Notes under the pieces: generated by a model
Seen by the model: only the letters and a program-made list of their open reading frames with translations
What the model was told of the DNA's origin: nothing
Database searches by the model: none
Assembly: GCF_033878955.1 (NCBI RefSeq)
Contig: NZ_CP138858.1
Location: 806,001-870,000 of the forward strand
Reading direction: 5' to 3'
DNA from: Coraliomargarita algicola
GTDB lineage: Bacteria; Verrucomicrobiota; Verrucomicrobiia; Opitutales; Coraliomargaritaceae
DNA: 64,000 nucleotides
Shown here: positions 10,026 to 20,008 of the stretch, piece by piece
Position numbering within the stretch: position 1 is the first letter of the stretch
Layout: each line of letters starts with the position of its first letter
Made by a program: the position numbers and the translations under genes

Positions 10026-10334
10026 TTCAGACACCTTTCAAACACCGAGCAACAACCCAACATCCCAGCACCCTCTGGCGTCACTAGCCCTCCAACAGAT
10101 GCGCACTCTCGCAAAATAATTTGACTCATCAATGAAAACTTCCCTATACCTATTATCATGTCAAATTCTTTTCAGTTAGCTTTTAACATTCAGAGATAGT
10201 CGCCCCCTCAGAACGATGCACAGTCGGACAAAAGCACTCACAAACACACGACACCTGCTCTTATACTCGCCCTTCGTCTAAATAGAGCCAAGCTGCGTCA
10301 AAATACAGCTCACCGTTGCCAATAAAGAAAACGA
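10026..10334. other. Divergent intergenic region between 10025 (-) and 10335 (+)
   Basis: 309 bp without a convincing reading frame. It holds the 31-nt element at 10134-10164 toward the minus-strand gene and an A-rich leader immediately before the 10335 ATG. No clear terminator or RNA structure was seen. Confidence 0.5.
10134..10164 (-). promoter_or_regulatory. Candidate operator, copy A of a 31-nt element
   Basis: This is the partner of the element at 8388-8418 (22 of 31 identical). It lies about 110-140 nt upstream of the 10025 start. On the minus strand it reads TTGACATGATAATAGG, TATAGG and then an A/T-rich tail. The same TTGACAT-ATAAT core appears upstream of the 19910 and 25895 genes. 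Confidence 0.45.
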
Positions 10335-13300
10335 ATGATCGCCCCTATCGACCTCCCCACCAAAGCTTCCCCACACCCCCATGCTCAGGCTCGCTCTAAA
10401 CCACAAGCACTGGCTTCTTCTGGTTTCGCCCTAGTCATCGCGCTCTCACTGATGGCGTTTGTCGTCCTGCTAATGCTCACTCTCAGCACAATGCTACAAG
10501 TGGAGAGCCAGAGCAGCCACATTTCCAAACAGCAAACACTCGCGGAACAAAACGCATTACTGGCACTAAATGTCGCCATTGGTTCCTTACAAAAGCATGT
10601 AGGCGTCGACTCAATCAGCACAGCCAGCAGCAGCATGCTCGACACGGATCCAACCACGGCAGAGATTGAAGGACAAAACGAATGGCACTGGACGGGCGTC
10701 TGGGGCGCGGACGGCTCCGAGACTGCTTGGCTCGTCAGTGGCAACGAAGGCCGCGCGATCAGTGACACAAATTACTTAACTCCGGCATCAAACAACGAAA
10801 ACTTTGTAAAGCTGACTAGCGACCGCACAGTCAGCGTGCCAACCGTAGAACTCGCAAATGGCCAATACGCCTACTGGGTGGGAGACGAGAGCACTAAAGC
10901 AAAAATCACACACCCTAGCGTACAAAGCGGCAGTAATGCACTCCAAACCGCAGGAAAAATAGACATCAGCCAACAAAGTGAGTTAGCATGGACCCAAGCA
11001 CTATCGAACAACTTACGCAGCACCGCACTCAACCTCAACACTCTCTCAATCGGAGCTAGCAACGAGACCGAATCGACTTCCTTGATCACTCGTCAGCACG
11101 ATTTAACAGCCCACAGCTACGGCCTACTAACAAATTCAAAAAGCGGAGGCCTCAAGCAGGATCTTACACTCAGCCTCTTCGCCCCTGCGACTCCACCAAG
11201 CGGACAAATATTTCCGCCACTCCTAGGCACATCAGCCACCGATGCAGACCCAGGCGGCCCGCCATGGGAGCAACTAGCAAGCTGGGTCGCATCATCACCC
11301 GCATCGGGTAGCGACCTGCCAGTGCGCCCACAGACAAACACACAGACGGGAATCTTCCCCGTGGTGACTCAATTACAATATTATTGGCTCCCACAACTCG
11401 GCCCTGGTCCAGACTACAAGATCTACATTCAAATCATGCCAGCAGTCACACTCTGGAACCCCTACGACCGAGCCCTCGAAAGCACCGACTATCGCTTGGA
11501 TATCGGACAGAGCTTCCGCAACGCCACCGTCGCCAACGACTTTCGCGCCCATCGCTTTTTGTTTCACGGAACGGAACTGGAACTCGATCCACAAGACTAC
11601 TACACCCCCGACCACATCGATTCCTCCGTATCTGGCAACCGGCGTCTGACTTCCCTCGGAAAGCAAGCACTGGGAATGCGCTTCAATATTCCAAACGTTC
11701 GCCTCGAGCCCGGCCAGGCGATCACCTTTTCGCCGGTCGGCAATCAAGAACTGCAAACTTTTGGTGACGCCTACGATGCCGCCAGCAATAGTAAGAAAGA
11801 CTTCGTCCCCGCTCCGAGCGAAAATCAACTGGCTCCCGGATACCGATCCGAGGCGAGCTTTTACATCGACAGCGGACGACAACTCTCGCAAGCGCCGAAT
11901 CCTACACTCGGCGATCCGCGCTTCTATATCGCAGCCCACCTATCCCCCAACCGTAGCTACCGTCTACTCAAACAAGACGATGATGAAGGAACAGTCCTGA
12001 CTGAGGCCTTCGGCTTGTCTGGCAACAAACCTGAAGCAGCCCCGTTCGAAGATTTTCAAACATTTGTCGCGGGCAATCCAGTCATCGATAAAACAGGCAG
12101 CACCGGCTTCAAAAGCAGTTTAAACCTAGTTCAAGCAGGCTACGACGAATCCGTCAGTTGGCTGGCGCACTTAAACCCACGCGCCGCAGCCTTAGGCCCG
12201 GTCCCATTCCTATATCATGACCGTGACCTGCTCGACATTAAATATGATAGACTCAACAATCCCTCCGTTTTCCACACAGTCTATGTGGACGGCAACGAAC
12301 AAGACACCGGAATGCCCATATTAAACAACGAAGCAGGCATCGGCTATAGCCACAACGAGCAAACCACAAACCGCGCCATTCTCTTTGAAAGTCCTCCCGC
12401 CCGCGATGCATTATTCAGTATCGGGCAACTCATGCACGCCCCACTCTACAATCGTAGTATCCCTGCGGATACAATTGAAGAAATTGCCCGCTATCGACTC
12501 AGTTGGGCACGCTTCGACAACTTTCTACCCGCCTACGCAATCGGAAGCAGCAAAGCAGATCCCTATATCCCACTGGATTCACTTTCTGTCGATTGGGCCG
12601 ATTACCCACCACGTAGCGGTACCGATTTTGATTCCAGCGTCGTTACCTATTCCGGGCAACATGTTGACTACGCCTACCTACTAAACCAAGCACTTTGGGA
12701 TGCGTATTTCTTTTCCAGCCTACCATCTAGCGTCAGCCGCCAGCCCAGCAACAAACGCATCATAGCACTGGACCCGTATCAAACAGACACACTCGCCAGT
12801 AATGACGTCGCCGCGCATTTCGTGATTGATGGTGCTTTTAACATCAACTCGACTTCAGAAGATGCGTGGCGCTCACAACTAGCCACATTCTTTGGCGAAA
12901 GTTTGCACCTTGATCAGCCCGAAGGCTCTCCATTTCTTCGTGTACATGACAATCCCGGCGAGCCCTTCCACGCTGATTCGGATGACGAATACGATGACGC
13001 GGCCTACCACGGCTACCGAACGCTCAACAGCGATCAAATCGCCAACCTCGCGCATCAAATCGTCAAACAAATCAAATGGCGCGGCCCCTTCACATCACTT
13101 GCGCAATTCATCAACCGGTCTCCAGATCGGGACGCGCCCACCACCTTGGACGTGGACGCCTTTCGACTCAGTGGTGCTCTCGACGCGGCCTTGAGCGAGG
13201 CAGATGCCATCACCGCGACCGAAGCAACAGAGCTGGGCATAGACATCAATCAAGCGACCATCAACAAAGCACTGATCAGTAGTTCGGTCGAGACGACACC

Positions 13301-13637
13301 GCAGACCGCTGCCGGATTCATTGAAAAAGCACAGGAAGGCTGGCGCACAGAGTCCATTCCTGGTTGGCTCTCTCAGCCTGACTTACTCGCTCGCTTAGGC
13401 GCAATTTTCACCACACGCTCCGACACCTTTAAGATTCGAGTCATGGGACAGTCCGACAATCAAGTTACAGGCGAAAGCGTCACCGTCTACGCCGAGGCAA
13501 TCATCCAGCGACTCCCCGAATTTATCAATACAATTGACTCAGCCGATACCCCGCTCGACTCCCTCAGTGCGCAAGAAAATGCACGCTTTGGGCGACGCCT
13601 GGCACTGGTCGATTTCAAATGGATCCCACAGCCCTAG
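10335..13637 (+). CDS. Verru_Chthon cassette protein A-like large pseudopilin
   Basis: 1100 residues from ATG at 10335. A cytoplasmic N-terminal tail of about 30 residues is followed by SGFALVIALSLMAFVVLLML, a type IV pilin-like hydrophobic helix at about 29-55. Next comes the hallmark region QNALLALNVAIGSLQKHVG, which I recognise from the Verrucomicrobia family called Verru_Chthon cassette protein A. The remaining 1000 residues are probably extracytoplasmic. The function of the family is unknown; a role in a pseudopilin or secretion-like machine is inferred from the N terminus. The frame is intact, unlike its paralogue at 58961-62414, which keeps the same start region and C-terminal region (SDTFxIRxxG...A..IQR). 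It is followed 25 bp later by a small secreted partner; proteins B, C and D of the classical cassette are absent. Confidence 0.75.
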   Translation: MIAPIDLPTKASPHPHAQARSKPQALASSGFALVIALSLMAFVVLLMLTLSTMLQVESQSSHISKQQTLAEQNALLALNVAIGSLQKHVGVDSISTASSSMLDTDPTTAEIEGQNEWHWTGVWGADGSETAWLVSGNEGRAISDTNYLTPASNNENFVKLTSDRTVSVPTVELANGQYAYWVGDESTKAKITHPSVQSGSNALQTAGKIDISQQSELAWTQALSNNLRSTALNLNTLSIGASNETESTSLITRQHDLTAHSYGLLTNSKSGGLKQDLTLSLFAPATPPSGQIFPPLLGTSATDADPGGPPWEQLASWVASSPASGSDLPVRPQTNTQTGIFPVVTQLQYYWLPQLGPGPDYKIYIQIMPAVTLWNPYDRALESTDYRLDIGQSFRNATVANDFRAHRFLFHGTELELDPQDYYTPDHIDSSVSGNRRLTSLGKQALGMRFNIPNVRLEPGQAITFSPVGNQELQTFGDAYDAASNSKKDFVPAPSENQLAPGYRSEASFYIDSGRQLSQAPNPTLGDPRFYIAAHLSPNRSYRLLKQDDDEGTVLTEAFGLSGNKPEAAPFEDFQTFVAGNPVIDKTGSTGFKSSLNLVQAGYDESVSWLAHLNPRAAALGPVPFLYHDRDLLDIKYDRLNNPSVFHTVYVDGNEQDTGMPILNNEAGIGYSHNEQTTNRAILFESPPARDALFSIGQLMHAPLYNRSIPADTIEEIARYRLSWARFDNFLPAYAIGSSKADPYIPLDSLSVDWADYPPRSGTDFDSSVVTYSGQHVDYAYLLNQALWDAYFFSSLPSSVSRQPSNKRIIALDPYQTDTLASNDVAAHFVIDGAFNINSTSEDAWRSQLATFFGESLHLDQPEGSPFLRVHDNPGEPFHADSDDEYDDAAYHGYRTLNSDQIANLAHQIVKQIKWRGPFTSLAQFINRSPDRDAPTTLDVDAFRLSGALDAALSEADAITATEATELGIDINQATINKALISSSVETTPQTAAGFIEKAQEGWRTESIPGWLSQPDLLARLGAIFTTRSDTFKIRVMGQSDNQVTGESVTVYAEAIIQRLPEFINTIDSADTPLDSLSAQENARFGRRLALVDFKWIPQP

Positions 13638-13662
13638 CACACCCCCTCCGCCCCAAGCACGT

Positions 13663-14403
13663 ATGCACTTCTTCAATAGATACCTTTTTAAGCTACTCGT
13701 CGGCTTCACACTCTGTAGCCAAACACTCCACGCCCAAGAGTATCCGGTTATAAACTTCAAAGTCTACCTATGGCCAACAGATCGCCCTACGCCCTCAAAG
13801 GTAGAGCGCACAAAAGGTTCCGATGCGCAAGAGATCATGCGTGCCTATACACCGCCTAAGGTCGCCTACAGTCCCAACGGCGCCGACGAAGTGTCCTTCA
13901 TTCAAATAGCCAAGAAACGGATATCCCCCAGCTACCGCTACCAAGGCCCCCAACCCTTGACTTTCTTCAACGTAGTCGAGAACGCACGCCAACCACTCGG
14001 CTCCACTCGCATCGCGGACGGTATGCGCGAAGTATTACTCTTACTCTTCCCAAACTCCGATGAGAGCCCAGGCTACCAAATACTCCCACTAGACATATCG
14101 AACGACACCATTCCCGACGGACAGGCTTTGATCTATAATCTCTCAGAGCAGCCCGTGGCCTGCTTATTTAACAAACAAAAAATTGCCTTACTCCCCAACA
14201 CATCAGAATTAGCCAAACTAGGCCCCGAGCACGACTACGCAGCCATCATTCGCATCGGCGCTCAAGATCACAATGGCGAATGGAGCGAACAATACGCGCA
14301 ACGCCTTTTCATCGACCCACAAGGCAGTGCCCTACTCATGATCTATAAACAGCCCGACCGCGGCAATGTCTTCCGAATCATGCAAATCAAGAATAACCGG
14401 TAG
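13663..14403 (+). CDS. Small secreted partner of cassette protein A
   Basis: 246 residues from ATG at 13663. A longer frame begins inside the previous gene, but this ATG is followed by a clean signal peptide (FKLLVGFTLCSQTLHAQ). Its homologue is the frameshifted gene at 62424-63126, which also follows a cassette-A gene. Shared segments include YxGPxPLxFF / YTGPNPIVFY, a KDVFLLFL-like strand, xxIYNLSEQPVACLF / YRIYNLSEYEVGGIF, and an NGEW / NDEW region. No known domain was recognised. Conserved pairing in both loci suggests an exported accessory that works with the cassette-A protein. The short gap suggests co-transcription. Confidence 0.7.
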   Translation: MHFFNRYLFKLLVGFTLCSQTLHAQEYPVINFKVYLWPTDRPTPSKVERTKGSDAQEIMRAYTPPKVAYSPNGADEVSFIQIAKKRISPSYRYQGPQPLTFFNVVENARQPLGSTRIADGMREVLLLLFPNSDESPGYQILPLDISNDTIPDGQALIYNLSEQPVACLFNKQKIALLPNTSELAKLGPEHDYAAIIRIGAQDHNGEWSEQYAQRLFIDPQGSALLMIYKQPDRGNVFRIMQIKNNR

Positions 14404-14580
14404 TCCACTGAAAGCCAATATATCTACAATCATAGATAATACAAAGCCCTCCCCCTGATGGGACTAAAAACCCCGTCAAAATACGAAGCACGTCAGCCCA
14501 AACTCGGATAGTCTCACACAAACTTACGCCAAAGGAAAATCACTCGCACACCAAACAAATTTAAGGCGATTGAACGGCGC

Positions 14581-16038
14581 TCAGCGTAAAGAAGCCAGAA
14601 CAGGCTGGACGGGACGCCCCGCCACTAAAAGACCTGAATCATCCACAAATCCTTCCTCGCGGCCCATCAATTCCTCTACCATTGCGGCACGCCAATAGGC
14701 GAGACGCTTCTGACTCCCCGGATCATCAGATGCCGCAAGATCGTGAAGTTCATTAGGGTCCGACTTCAAATCAAACAATTGCTCTTCTCCGCCCGCACTA
14801 TGCCAAATATACTTCTCACGGCCATCAGTGAGCCACTGCATACTTCCATCAAACATTGTATGCTCTCCGTGTATCCACGCCCGTAGCGGCGCATCCGAAC
14901 GCTGCTCCGCTTGAGCGAGAAAACTCTTACCGTCAATATTCTCTGGTATTTCCAGTCCAGCACAGTCCAAAAGTGTGGGCATGATATCACGTAGTTCCAA
15001 CGTCGTATCACAAACCTGCCCGCGAGGAAAATCGCGAGCACTCGGTGCTTTAAGAATCATAGGCAGCCGTGCGGATCCTTCATAAGGAAATCCCTTTCGA
15101 AACAAGTGATGGTCTCCCATCATTTCCCCGTGATCCGAGGTAAAAATAATCCATGTATCCTGACCAAAACCATATTCGTTCAGCGATTCTACAATACGGT
15201 TTATTTGGTGATCAATATGCGTCATATGCCCGTAATACCCCGCGCGGGCACGTTGCATGACATCTGGGCGAAAACGCGCACGAAAGGCATCTACATTATG
15301 ACTGGATTCCTCCTTCAGGAATAGATCTGCCCAATCGCCAACAGGCGGATCCGGCATCTCCATATTGAGGTACTGCTCAAATGCCCAGGCCGGTGGGTCA
15401 TAAGGCGGATGGGGACGATGAAAAGAAAGATAAAGAAAAAATGGATCTTCAGAATCATGCTTCGATAAAAAATCAATGCCACGCGTAGCCACCCAATTTG
15501 TTGGATGCAAGCGCTCCTCAAGAGGCCATGGACGAGCCACGACGGAATTACAACTCACTCCATGTTCAAAATAGTCCGCATCCTGACGTCCAGTTTGCTC
15601 ACGCAACCATACCACGTAATCATCATCTAAATCCGGATTGTCTTTACGCTTACGAGCAAAATGAAGAAATCCATCATGCAGCTCGACCGATTGAAACCCC
15701 AATGGATTACGCTCAGGATACACATGCATTTTCCCCACAGCATGCGTGCGATAGCCCTGCTGGCTAAACTCTCCCGCCAGAGTGGTCTCATACTCCCAGG
15801 CAATTCCGTCGCAGTAGCCAACTCGCCCATGATTCACTGGCGTCAAGCCTGTCATCAAAGAGGCTCTGGCCGGAACGCATGTCGGACAAGCCGCATAAGC
15901 GCTGGAAAAACGCACACCTTGAAGTGCCAATTGATCTAAGGTCGGGGTATGTACCACTGCATGCCCATCGATCGAGAGACAGTCCGCTCGCCATTGATCC
16001 ACATGTATAATAACAATGTTTGGAGAAGTTTTAGCCAT
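14581..16038 (-). CDS. Type I sulfatase
   Basis: 485 residues. The N terminus starts directly with the first beta strand (SPNIVIIHVDQWRAD), with D14 as a metal ligand, so there is no signal peptide and a cytoplasmic enzyme is predicted. The formylglycine consensus C-x-P-x-R is present as CVPARASLMTG with the modified cysteine at about residue 54. A second metal-binding motif is FTSDHGEMMGDH. The C-terminal subdomain has the usual KYIWH and LFDLKSDPNELHDLA blocks. It removes sulfate esters from a carbohydrate; the regiochemistry is not predictable by eye. It is the last gene of the 19910-14581 unit, 169 bp after the second sulfatase. Activity needs a formylglycine-generating enzyme that is not in this window. 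Confidence 0.9.
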   Translation of the reverse strand: MAKTSPNIVIIHVDQWRADCLSIDGHAVVHTPTLDQLALQGVRFSSAYAACPTCVPARASLMTGLTPVNHGRVGYCDGIAWEYETTLAGEFSQQGYRTHAVGKMHVYPERNPLGFQSVELHDGFLHFARKRKDNPDLDDDYVVWLREQTGRQDADYFEHGVSCNSVVARPWPLEERLHPTNWVATRGIDFLSKHDSEDPFFLYLSFHRPHPPYDPPAWAFEQYLNMEMPDPPVGDWADLFLKEESSHNVDAFRARFRPDVMQRARAGYYGHMTHIDHQINRIVESLNEYGFGQDTWIIFTSDHGEMMGDHHLFRKGFPYEGSARLPMILKAPSARDFPRGQVCDTTLELRDIMPTLLDCAGLEIPENIDGKSFLAQAEQRSDAPLRAWIHGEHTMFDGSMQWLTDGREKYIWHSAGGEEQLFDLKSDPNELHDLAASDDPGSQKRLAYWRAAMVEELMGREEGFVDDSGLLVAGRPVQPVLASLR

Positions 16039-16207
16039 TGAATCAAAAATGCACTGATATCCCTAAGAATCCAGATAAAATCATAACACTGAATGACCTG
16101 AATCCTCAAAATATTCGATCACTAATTAAGACCAGTAGGCTTGAAGACGAAAAACTCCAAACCTTGAAAAGAATCGAAGGCAATAGTATGACTCCACTTG
16201 AAGCCCC

Positions 16208-17722
16208 TCACACAAACTCTCGCCAGCCAAATCGGCGGTCCTCCCAGTTGTCGCTGGCGGCGCTGGATTGCTTGAGCAAGAGCAGCAAGAGTTCTTGTTT
16301 CTTCTCGGCATAATCCGGATGGTTCCAGAGGTTGTAGAGTTCATCGGGGTCGTTCTTCAGGTCGAAGAGTAAGCCGGTTTCGCCCCGCAAGTCGTAGGTC
16401 ATGGCCCACTCTTGCGAGCGTATCTGGCGCTGCGAGGTGTAGGCGGGGTTGTCGAATTCAACGTAAGCCCATTCGCGGTGTCCGGCTTCGCCATCGCTCA
16501 GCACGGGGCGATAGGAACGCCTCTGCACACAACCGGGCGCTGCGACGCCAGCAAAGTCCAGTAAGGTGGGACACAGATCGACCGAAGAAAGAACAGCCGA
16601 CGACGACTCGCCCCCGCGGATCTGCTGGGGGCAACGCCAGATCGTCGGCACTTTGACCAGTGACTCAAAGAGATAAGGGCCTTTCTGATTGAGCCCATGG
16701 TCGGCTAATAAATCGCCATGATCACTGAGAAAGACGACGATGGTATCTTCAGCCAAGCCCGTCTGCTCCAGCTGTGTCATGATCCGACCAATACAGTCAT
16801 CCACAAAGCTGATCATCCCATAGGTGTAGGCGAACATCGTGCGAAAGTTCTCTTCACTATCCTGATACGACCAGGGCATGACTTCACTGCTTCCCTCCAC
16901 CATTTCACGCATATAAGGCGGCAGGTCATCCAGTTCTCCATCACGTATCTTGGGCGCGTAATGTATCTTTGCCGGATCATACATACGGCTATAGGGATCC
17001 GGCGTGGTATAGGGATGATGCGGGTCGGGAAAGGAACACCAAAGAAAGAAGGGCTTCTCTGAGTCTCGATTTTCTAGATAATCAATCGTCTTATCCGCGA
17101 TCACTGTGTTATAGTGATGCTCTACCGGGATGGACTGCTCCCAACAGCCATGCTTAAAGTCCTGAAGGTCTTCCGCAGGGGTATAGCTGGCATTTTCTGG
17201 CAACAGTTTTTCAGACATGCCCGGATATTCGCGATCCAGCTCATTTTTGTAATGACCATACGCATAGTCTCCATGTCCATCCACCAGGTAGACATGTTCT
17301 AATCCATAATACGGCAAGGGCATCGAATCATTTTCCTGCGAGTATTGTTTTTTCTCATACAGTTGGATCGGATCTTTCAGCTCGGGATTGGAAATCTCAT
17401 GCGGGCCTGCAGAAATATGGATCTTCCCGATCGATGCGGTCTGATAACCATTCTGGCGCAGCACTTCGGGAAGCGTCACGCGGGAAGGCGGCAGTGTGAA
17501 TCCGTTGTAGCGCAAGCCGTGTGCTTGTGGATACTGCCCGGTAAACATGGAGGCGCGGTTTGGCATGCAAACAGGATTCGCAACGAAGGATTGATCACAG
17601 CGCACTCCTTCCCTGGCGAGCCGGTCGATGTTCGGCGTCTTCACATCGGGATTGCCATAGCAAGCCAGATGATCTGCCCGCAACTGATCCATGACAAAAC
17701 AAAGGATATTGGGAGCTTTCAT
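16208..17722 (-). CDS. Type I sulfatase
   Basis: 504 residues from ATG at 17722. An upstream extension in the same frame would overlap the preceding gene and lacks homology, so it was rejected. The protein opens MKAPNILCFVMDQLRADHLA with no signal peptide. The C-x-P-x-R motif is CMPNRASMFTG, with Cys at about residue 52. The second metal site is FLSDHGDLLADHGL. The C terminus has LLFDLKNDPDELYNL. It lies 22 bp after the 721-residue putative glycosidase, so the two are probably co-translated on one message. The two sulfatases of this unit are only distantly similar and may act on different sulfate positions. Confidence 0.9.
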   Translation of the reverse strand: MKAPNILCFVMDQLRADHLACYGNPDVKTPNIDRLAREGVRCDQSFVANPVCMPNRASMFTGQYPQAHGLRYNGFTLPPSRVTLPEVLRQNGYQTASIGKIHISAGPHEISNPELKDPIQLYEKKQYSQENDSMPLPYYGLEHVYLVDGHGDYAYGHYKNELDREYPGMSEKLLPENASYTPAEDLQDFKHGCWEQSIPVEHHYNTVIADKTIDYLENRDSEKPFFLWCSFPDPHHPYTTPDPYSRMYDPAKIHYAPKIRDGELDDLPPYMREMVEGSSEVMPWSYQDSEENFRTMFAYTYGMISFVDDCIGRIMTQLEQTGLAEDTIVVFLSDHGDLLADHGLNQKGPYLFESLVKVPTIWRCPQQIRGGESSSAVLSSVDLCPTLLDFAGVAAPGCVQRRSYRPVLSDGEAGHREWAYVEFDNPAYTSQRQIRSQEWAMTYDLRGETGLLFDLKNDPDELYNLWNHPDYAEKKQELLLLLLKQSSAASDNWEDRRFGWREFV

Positions 17723-17744
17723 ACGATCTAGAATGTCAGGGTGA

Positions 17745-19910
17745 CTAAAGAGACAGGCATACGGAAATTTCAGACAGGTCCGGCCCTTCCCATACAGCGC
17801 GCTGGGCTTGCTGCGATGAACGGGGTGGCTGACAATCCTGCACAAGCTCTGGCTGAGAAAGCAATATATCGGACAACCAAGGCAATTCGACTTGAGCTCC
17901 GGCAGGCAAAGTGTTCATGCGACATCTCACTTGCAGCGTCGCTTGCGCCTGATCTGCAATGAAACATACATTCGCCCCCTGGCAGCCGAAACGAAAACTC
18001 GTTTCAATGACCTTCTCCGAGGATGATTTAGCACGCGAATTGACAAAAGTTCGCCCCACGTGCTTCCCCGCCTCTTCCAAACCACCAACTCTAAAAGTCG
18101 CAAGTGTCTGTGGAGCCGTCAGTAGGTTTCTCCCCTCTTTTGTGAACACCGCGCGTAGCATGAATGCCTGTGGATCCACCACCAAGCGAAGCGCTCCGAC
18201 TGCGATGATAAATGCGCCCTCCGTGGCACCATCTGGCTGAAGAGGCGCCGAAACAGAACTGGACCAATATGCCTCCGTGTCTTGCAATTCTTGCTGTAAA
18301 CACTCGATCGAGTTTTGTATGTTGACACCAAACTGAAACACATTGCGGGCATCCGGGTCCGGCGCCTCCAATCCGTCATATTCAGCGGCATAGGTCGCTG
18401 CCATCGGCTGTGCGATTTTCAAATAGGCCTTGGCGGCATTCTTGAAGGATTCCTGTCCCTTTTGATAGAAAGCCAACCAGGCAAAAAATGCAGCCATATA
18501 TTCGCGGCGCAGATCGCATTCATCAATGGCGCGCTGCAAACCGCTGCGAAATGCGATGTAGTCCGCCTCTTTAAAGTTCTCCTGATTCGAGTCCAACACT
18601 TGTAAGGCCTGTCGGTAAAGGGCTACGGCTTCGTTCTTCTCTGCGATGATGCGTTCGATCCAACGTGCGTCTGGATGAAGTGCTCGATCTTGATTGGCAT
18701 AATCCATCGGCGAAAAACTCCATCGCACCACATGATCTTTCCGTAAGGCAATTAAATGACTCTGAGGGTTGAGTGGCGCTCCGCTCGGTGTTCGACAGGC
18801 CAAGGTGCCTTGTTCGTAGTAAGTTTTACATCCAGCTTCATAGAGATCTTTGTAAATCTCAACCGCGGCTTCCATCGCTGCCGAACCAAAGCGCTCCTTA
18901 CAAAAGTCCTGAAAAATACTTGCGACTGGCAGGCCAGGCTCGTTGATCAAGCGGCAAAATGCATACACATTAATCTCGGTAAAATTGTCCAGACAGCTCC
19001 AGGTATCAATGGTCCGGTGTTGCGACATATGCCAATCAATCCGTGCCACAGCTCCCTGACAGCCGATCTCACGTGCTTTAAGTATTCGCATCTTGATATC
19101 TTCCACCATGGGAAAGGGAGTCCGCCCCACCGCATTATACTCCATCGGCAAAGAAAACTCGATATAGGTCGGCTGTTGTTGCGCCATCGGGCCAAGCACC
19201 CCATTGAAAGGGTAACTCGCCTGGTAATCTGGCTCCACTGCTTTGGCCATCAAGGTGGTGTCGGCCCCCAAGGCCCTCGCCGCTTTGAGATAGTGCCACA
19301 TGTAGGTATTTTCATCATACACGAGTGGTATCCCTTCTTCACCCACACCATGATTTCGAAAAACCACTTCGCGGTCCAGTTCATCACAAACTTCGCGCAC
19401 CGTGAGAAACATTTTCTCAAAGCGTTGCCAGAGTGGAAGGTGCCCACCGACCCCATTGGCGGTAATCCACTCACCGGGCTTTTGCTCTCCGGTACAGGAA
19501 AGGAAAATACCCTTGGTCTGAGGAAAGAGTTTAAACAGCTCCCGTGTATTCCAACGCAGCAATTCCCACAGTTCGGAGTTTTCGAAATTCACCCAATCGA
19601 CACCATACTTCTCAACAAAGCCAAGCGGTAGTCGCAACTCCCGCCGCCATAGATAAAAATCGAGCCCATGCGAGCTCACCTGTTCGGAGGCCGCACGTAT
19701 CGTGCCTTGATATTCTTCCATGAAGGCACGCGCCGCTTCGTCCACCGGTGGTACGCCCCACTCCGTGTGATCTACGAACTGATAGCGCTGCCACTCGGCC
19801 CCCATATAGGCAATCGAGCGAACATTAAAGCGCTTGGCATAGCGGCAAACACGTTCGACATTCTCAGGTGTGAGGCTGTTCACCTCGAGACAAGTAAAGG
19901 GAAAAGACAT
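17745..19910 (-). CDS. Large putative glycosidase, family not recognised
   Basis: 721 residues from ATG at 19910; in-frame ATG 19952 and TTG 19964 are alternatives. MSFPFTCLEVNSLTPENVER looks like the first strand of the fold. No signal peptide is visible. Blocks such as SIAYMGAEWQRY, GIFLSCTGEQKPGEW, VVFRNHGVGEEG and QGAVARIDWH suggest a (beta/alpha)8 barrel with acidic residues at strand ends, as in GH67- or GH20-like enzymes, but no family was confirmed. A helical middle (about 400-540) and a beta-rich C terminus follow. It is first in a unit with two sulfatases and divergent from a GntR/LacI regulator, so it probably acts on the same sulfated glycan. Confidence 0.6.
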   Translation of the reverse strand: MSFPFTCLEVNSLTPENVERVCRYAKRFNVRSIAYMGAEWQRYQFVDHTEWGVPPVDEAARAFMEEYQGTIRAASEQVSSHGLDFYLWRRELRLPLGFVEKYGVDWVNFENSELWELLRWNTRELFKLFPQTKGIFLSCTGEQKPGEWITANGVGGHLPLWQRFEKMFLTVREVCDELDREVVFRNHGVGEEGIPLVYDENTYMWHYLKAARALGADTTLMAKAVEPDYQASYPFNGVLGPMAQQQPTYIEFSLPMEYNAVGRTPFPMVEDIKMRILKAREIGCQGAVARIDWHMSQHRTIDTWSCLDNFTEINVYAFCRLINEPGLPVASIFQDFCKERFGSAAMEAAVEIYKDLYEAGCKTYYEQGTLACRTPSGAPLNPQSHLIALRKDHVVRWSFSPMDYANQDRALHPDARWIERIIAEKNEAVALYRQALQVLDSNQENFKEADYIAFRSGLQRAIDECDLRREYMAAFFAWLAFYQKGQESFKNAAKAYLKIAQPMAATYAAEYDGLEAPDPDARNVFQFGVNIQNSIECLQQELQDTEAYWSSSVSAPLQPDGATEGAFIIAVGALRLVVDPQAFMLRAVFTKEGRNLLTAPQTLATFRVGGLEEAGKHVGRTFVNSRAKSSSEKVIETSFRFGCQGANVCFIADQAQATLQVRCRMNTLPAGAQVELPWLSDILLSQPELVQDCQPPRSSQQAQRAVWEGPDLSEISVCLSL

Positions 19911-19966
19911 TGTATTGATTTCGTATATGCATTTATTATGTAAATCAATCATTTTTACCGACAAGA

Positions 19967-19978
19967 TGTGAAATCACA
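19967..19978. promoter_or_regulatory. Inverted repeat, candidate operator
   Basis: TGTGAAATCACA: 5-bp arms around AA. It lies in the 98-bp divergent region between the 19910 (-) and 20009 (+) genes and may be the regulator's own site. No second copy was found, so this is weak. Confidence 0.35.
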
Positions 19979-20008
19979 TACTAGTCTAGGCCACACATCA
20001 TAAAGATC

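Noticed and set aside
11373..11939. 188-codon minus-strand ORF inside the cassette A gene
   Set aside because: It is antisense to a confident gene with no homology; not conserved in the paralogue at 58961.
14404..14580. Rho-independent terminator between convergent genes
   Set aside because: No stem of useful length followed by a T-run was found in this 177-bp stretch.
18756..19631. 291-codon plus-strand ORF opposite the 17745-19910 gene
   Set aside because: Its composition (many His, Arg, Ile) is typical of an antisense shadow, and the minus-strand frame has a full protein-like pattern.
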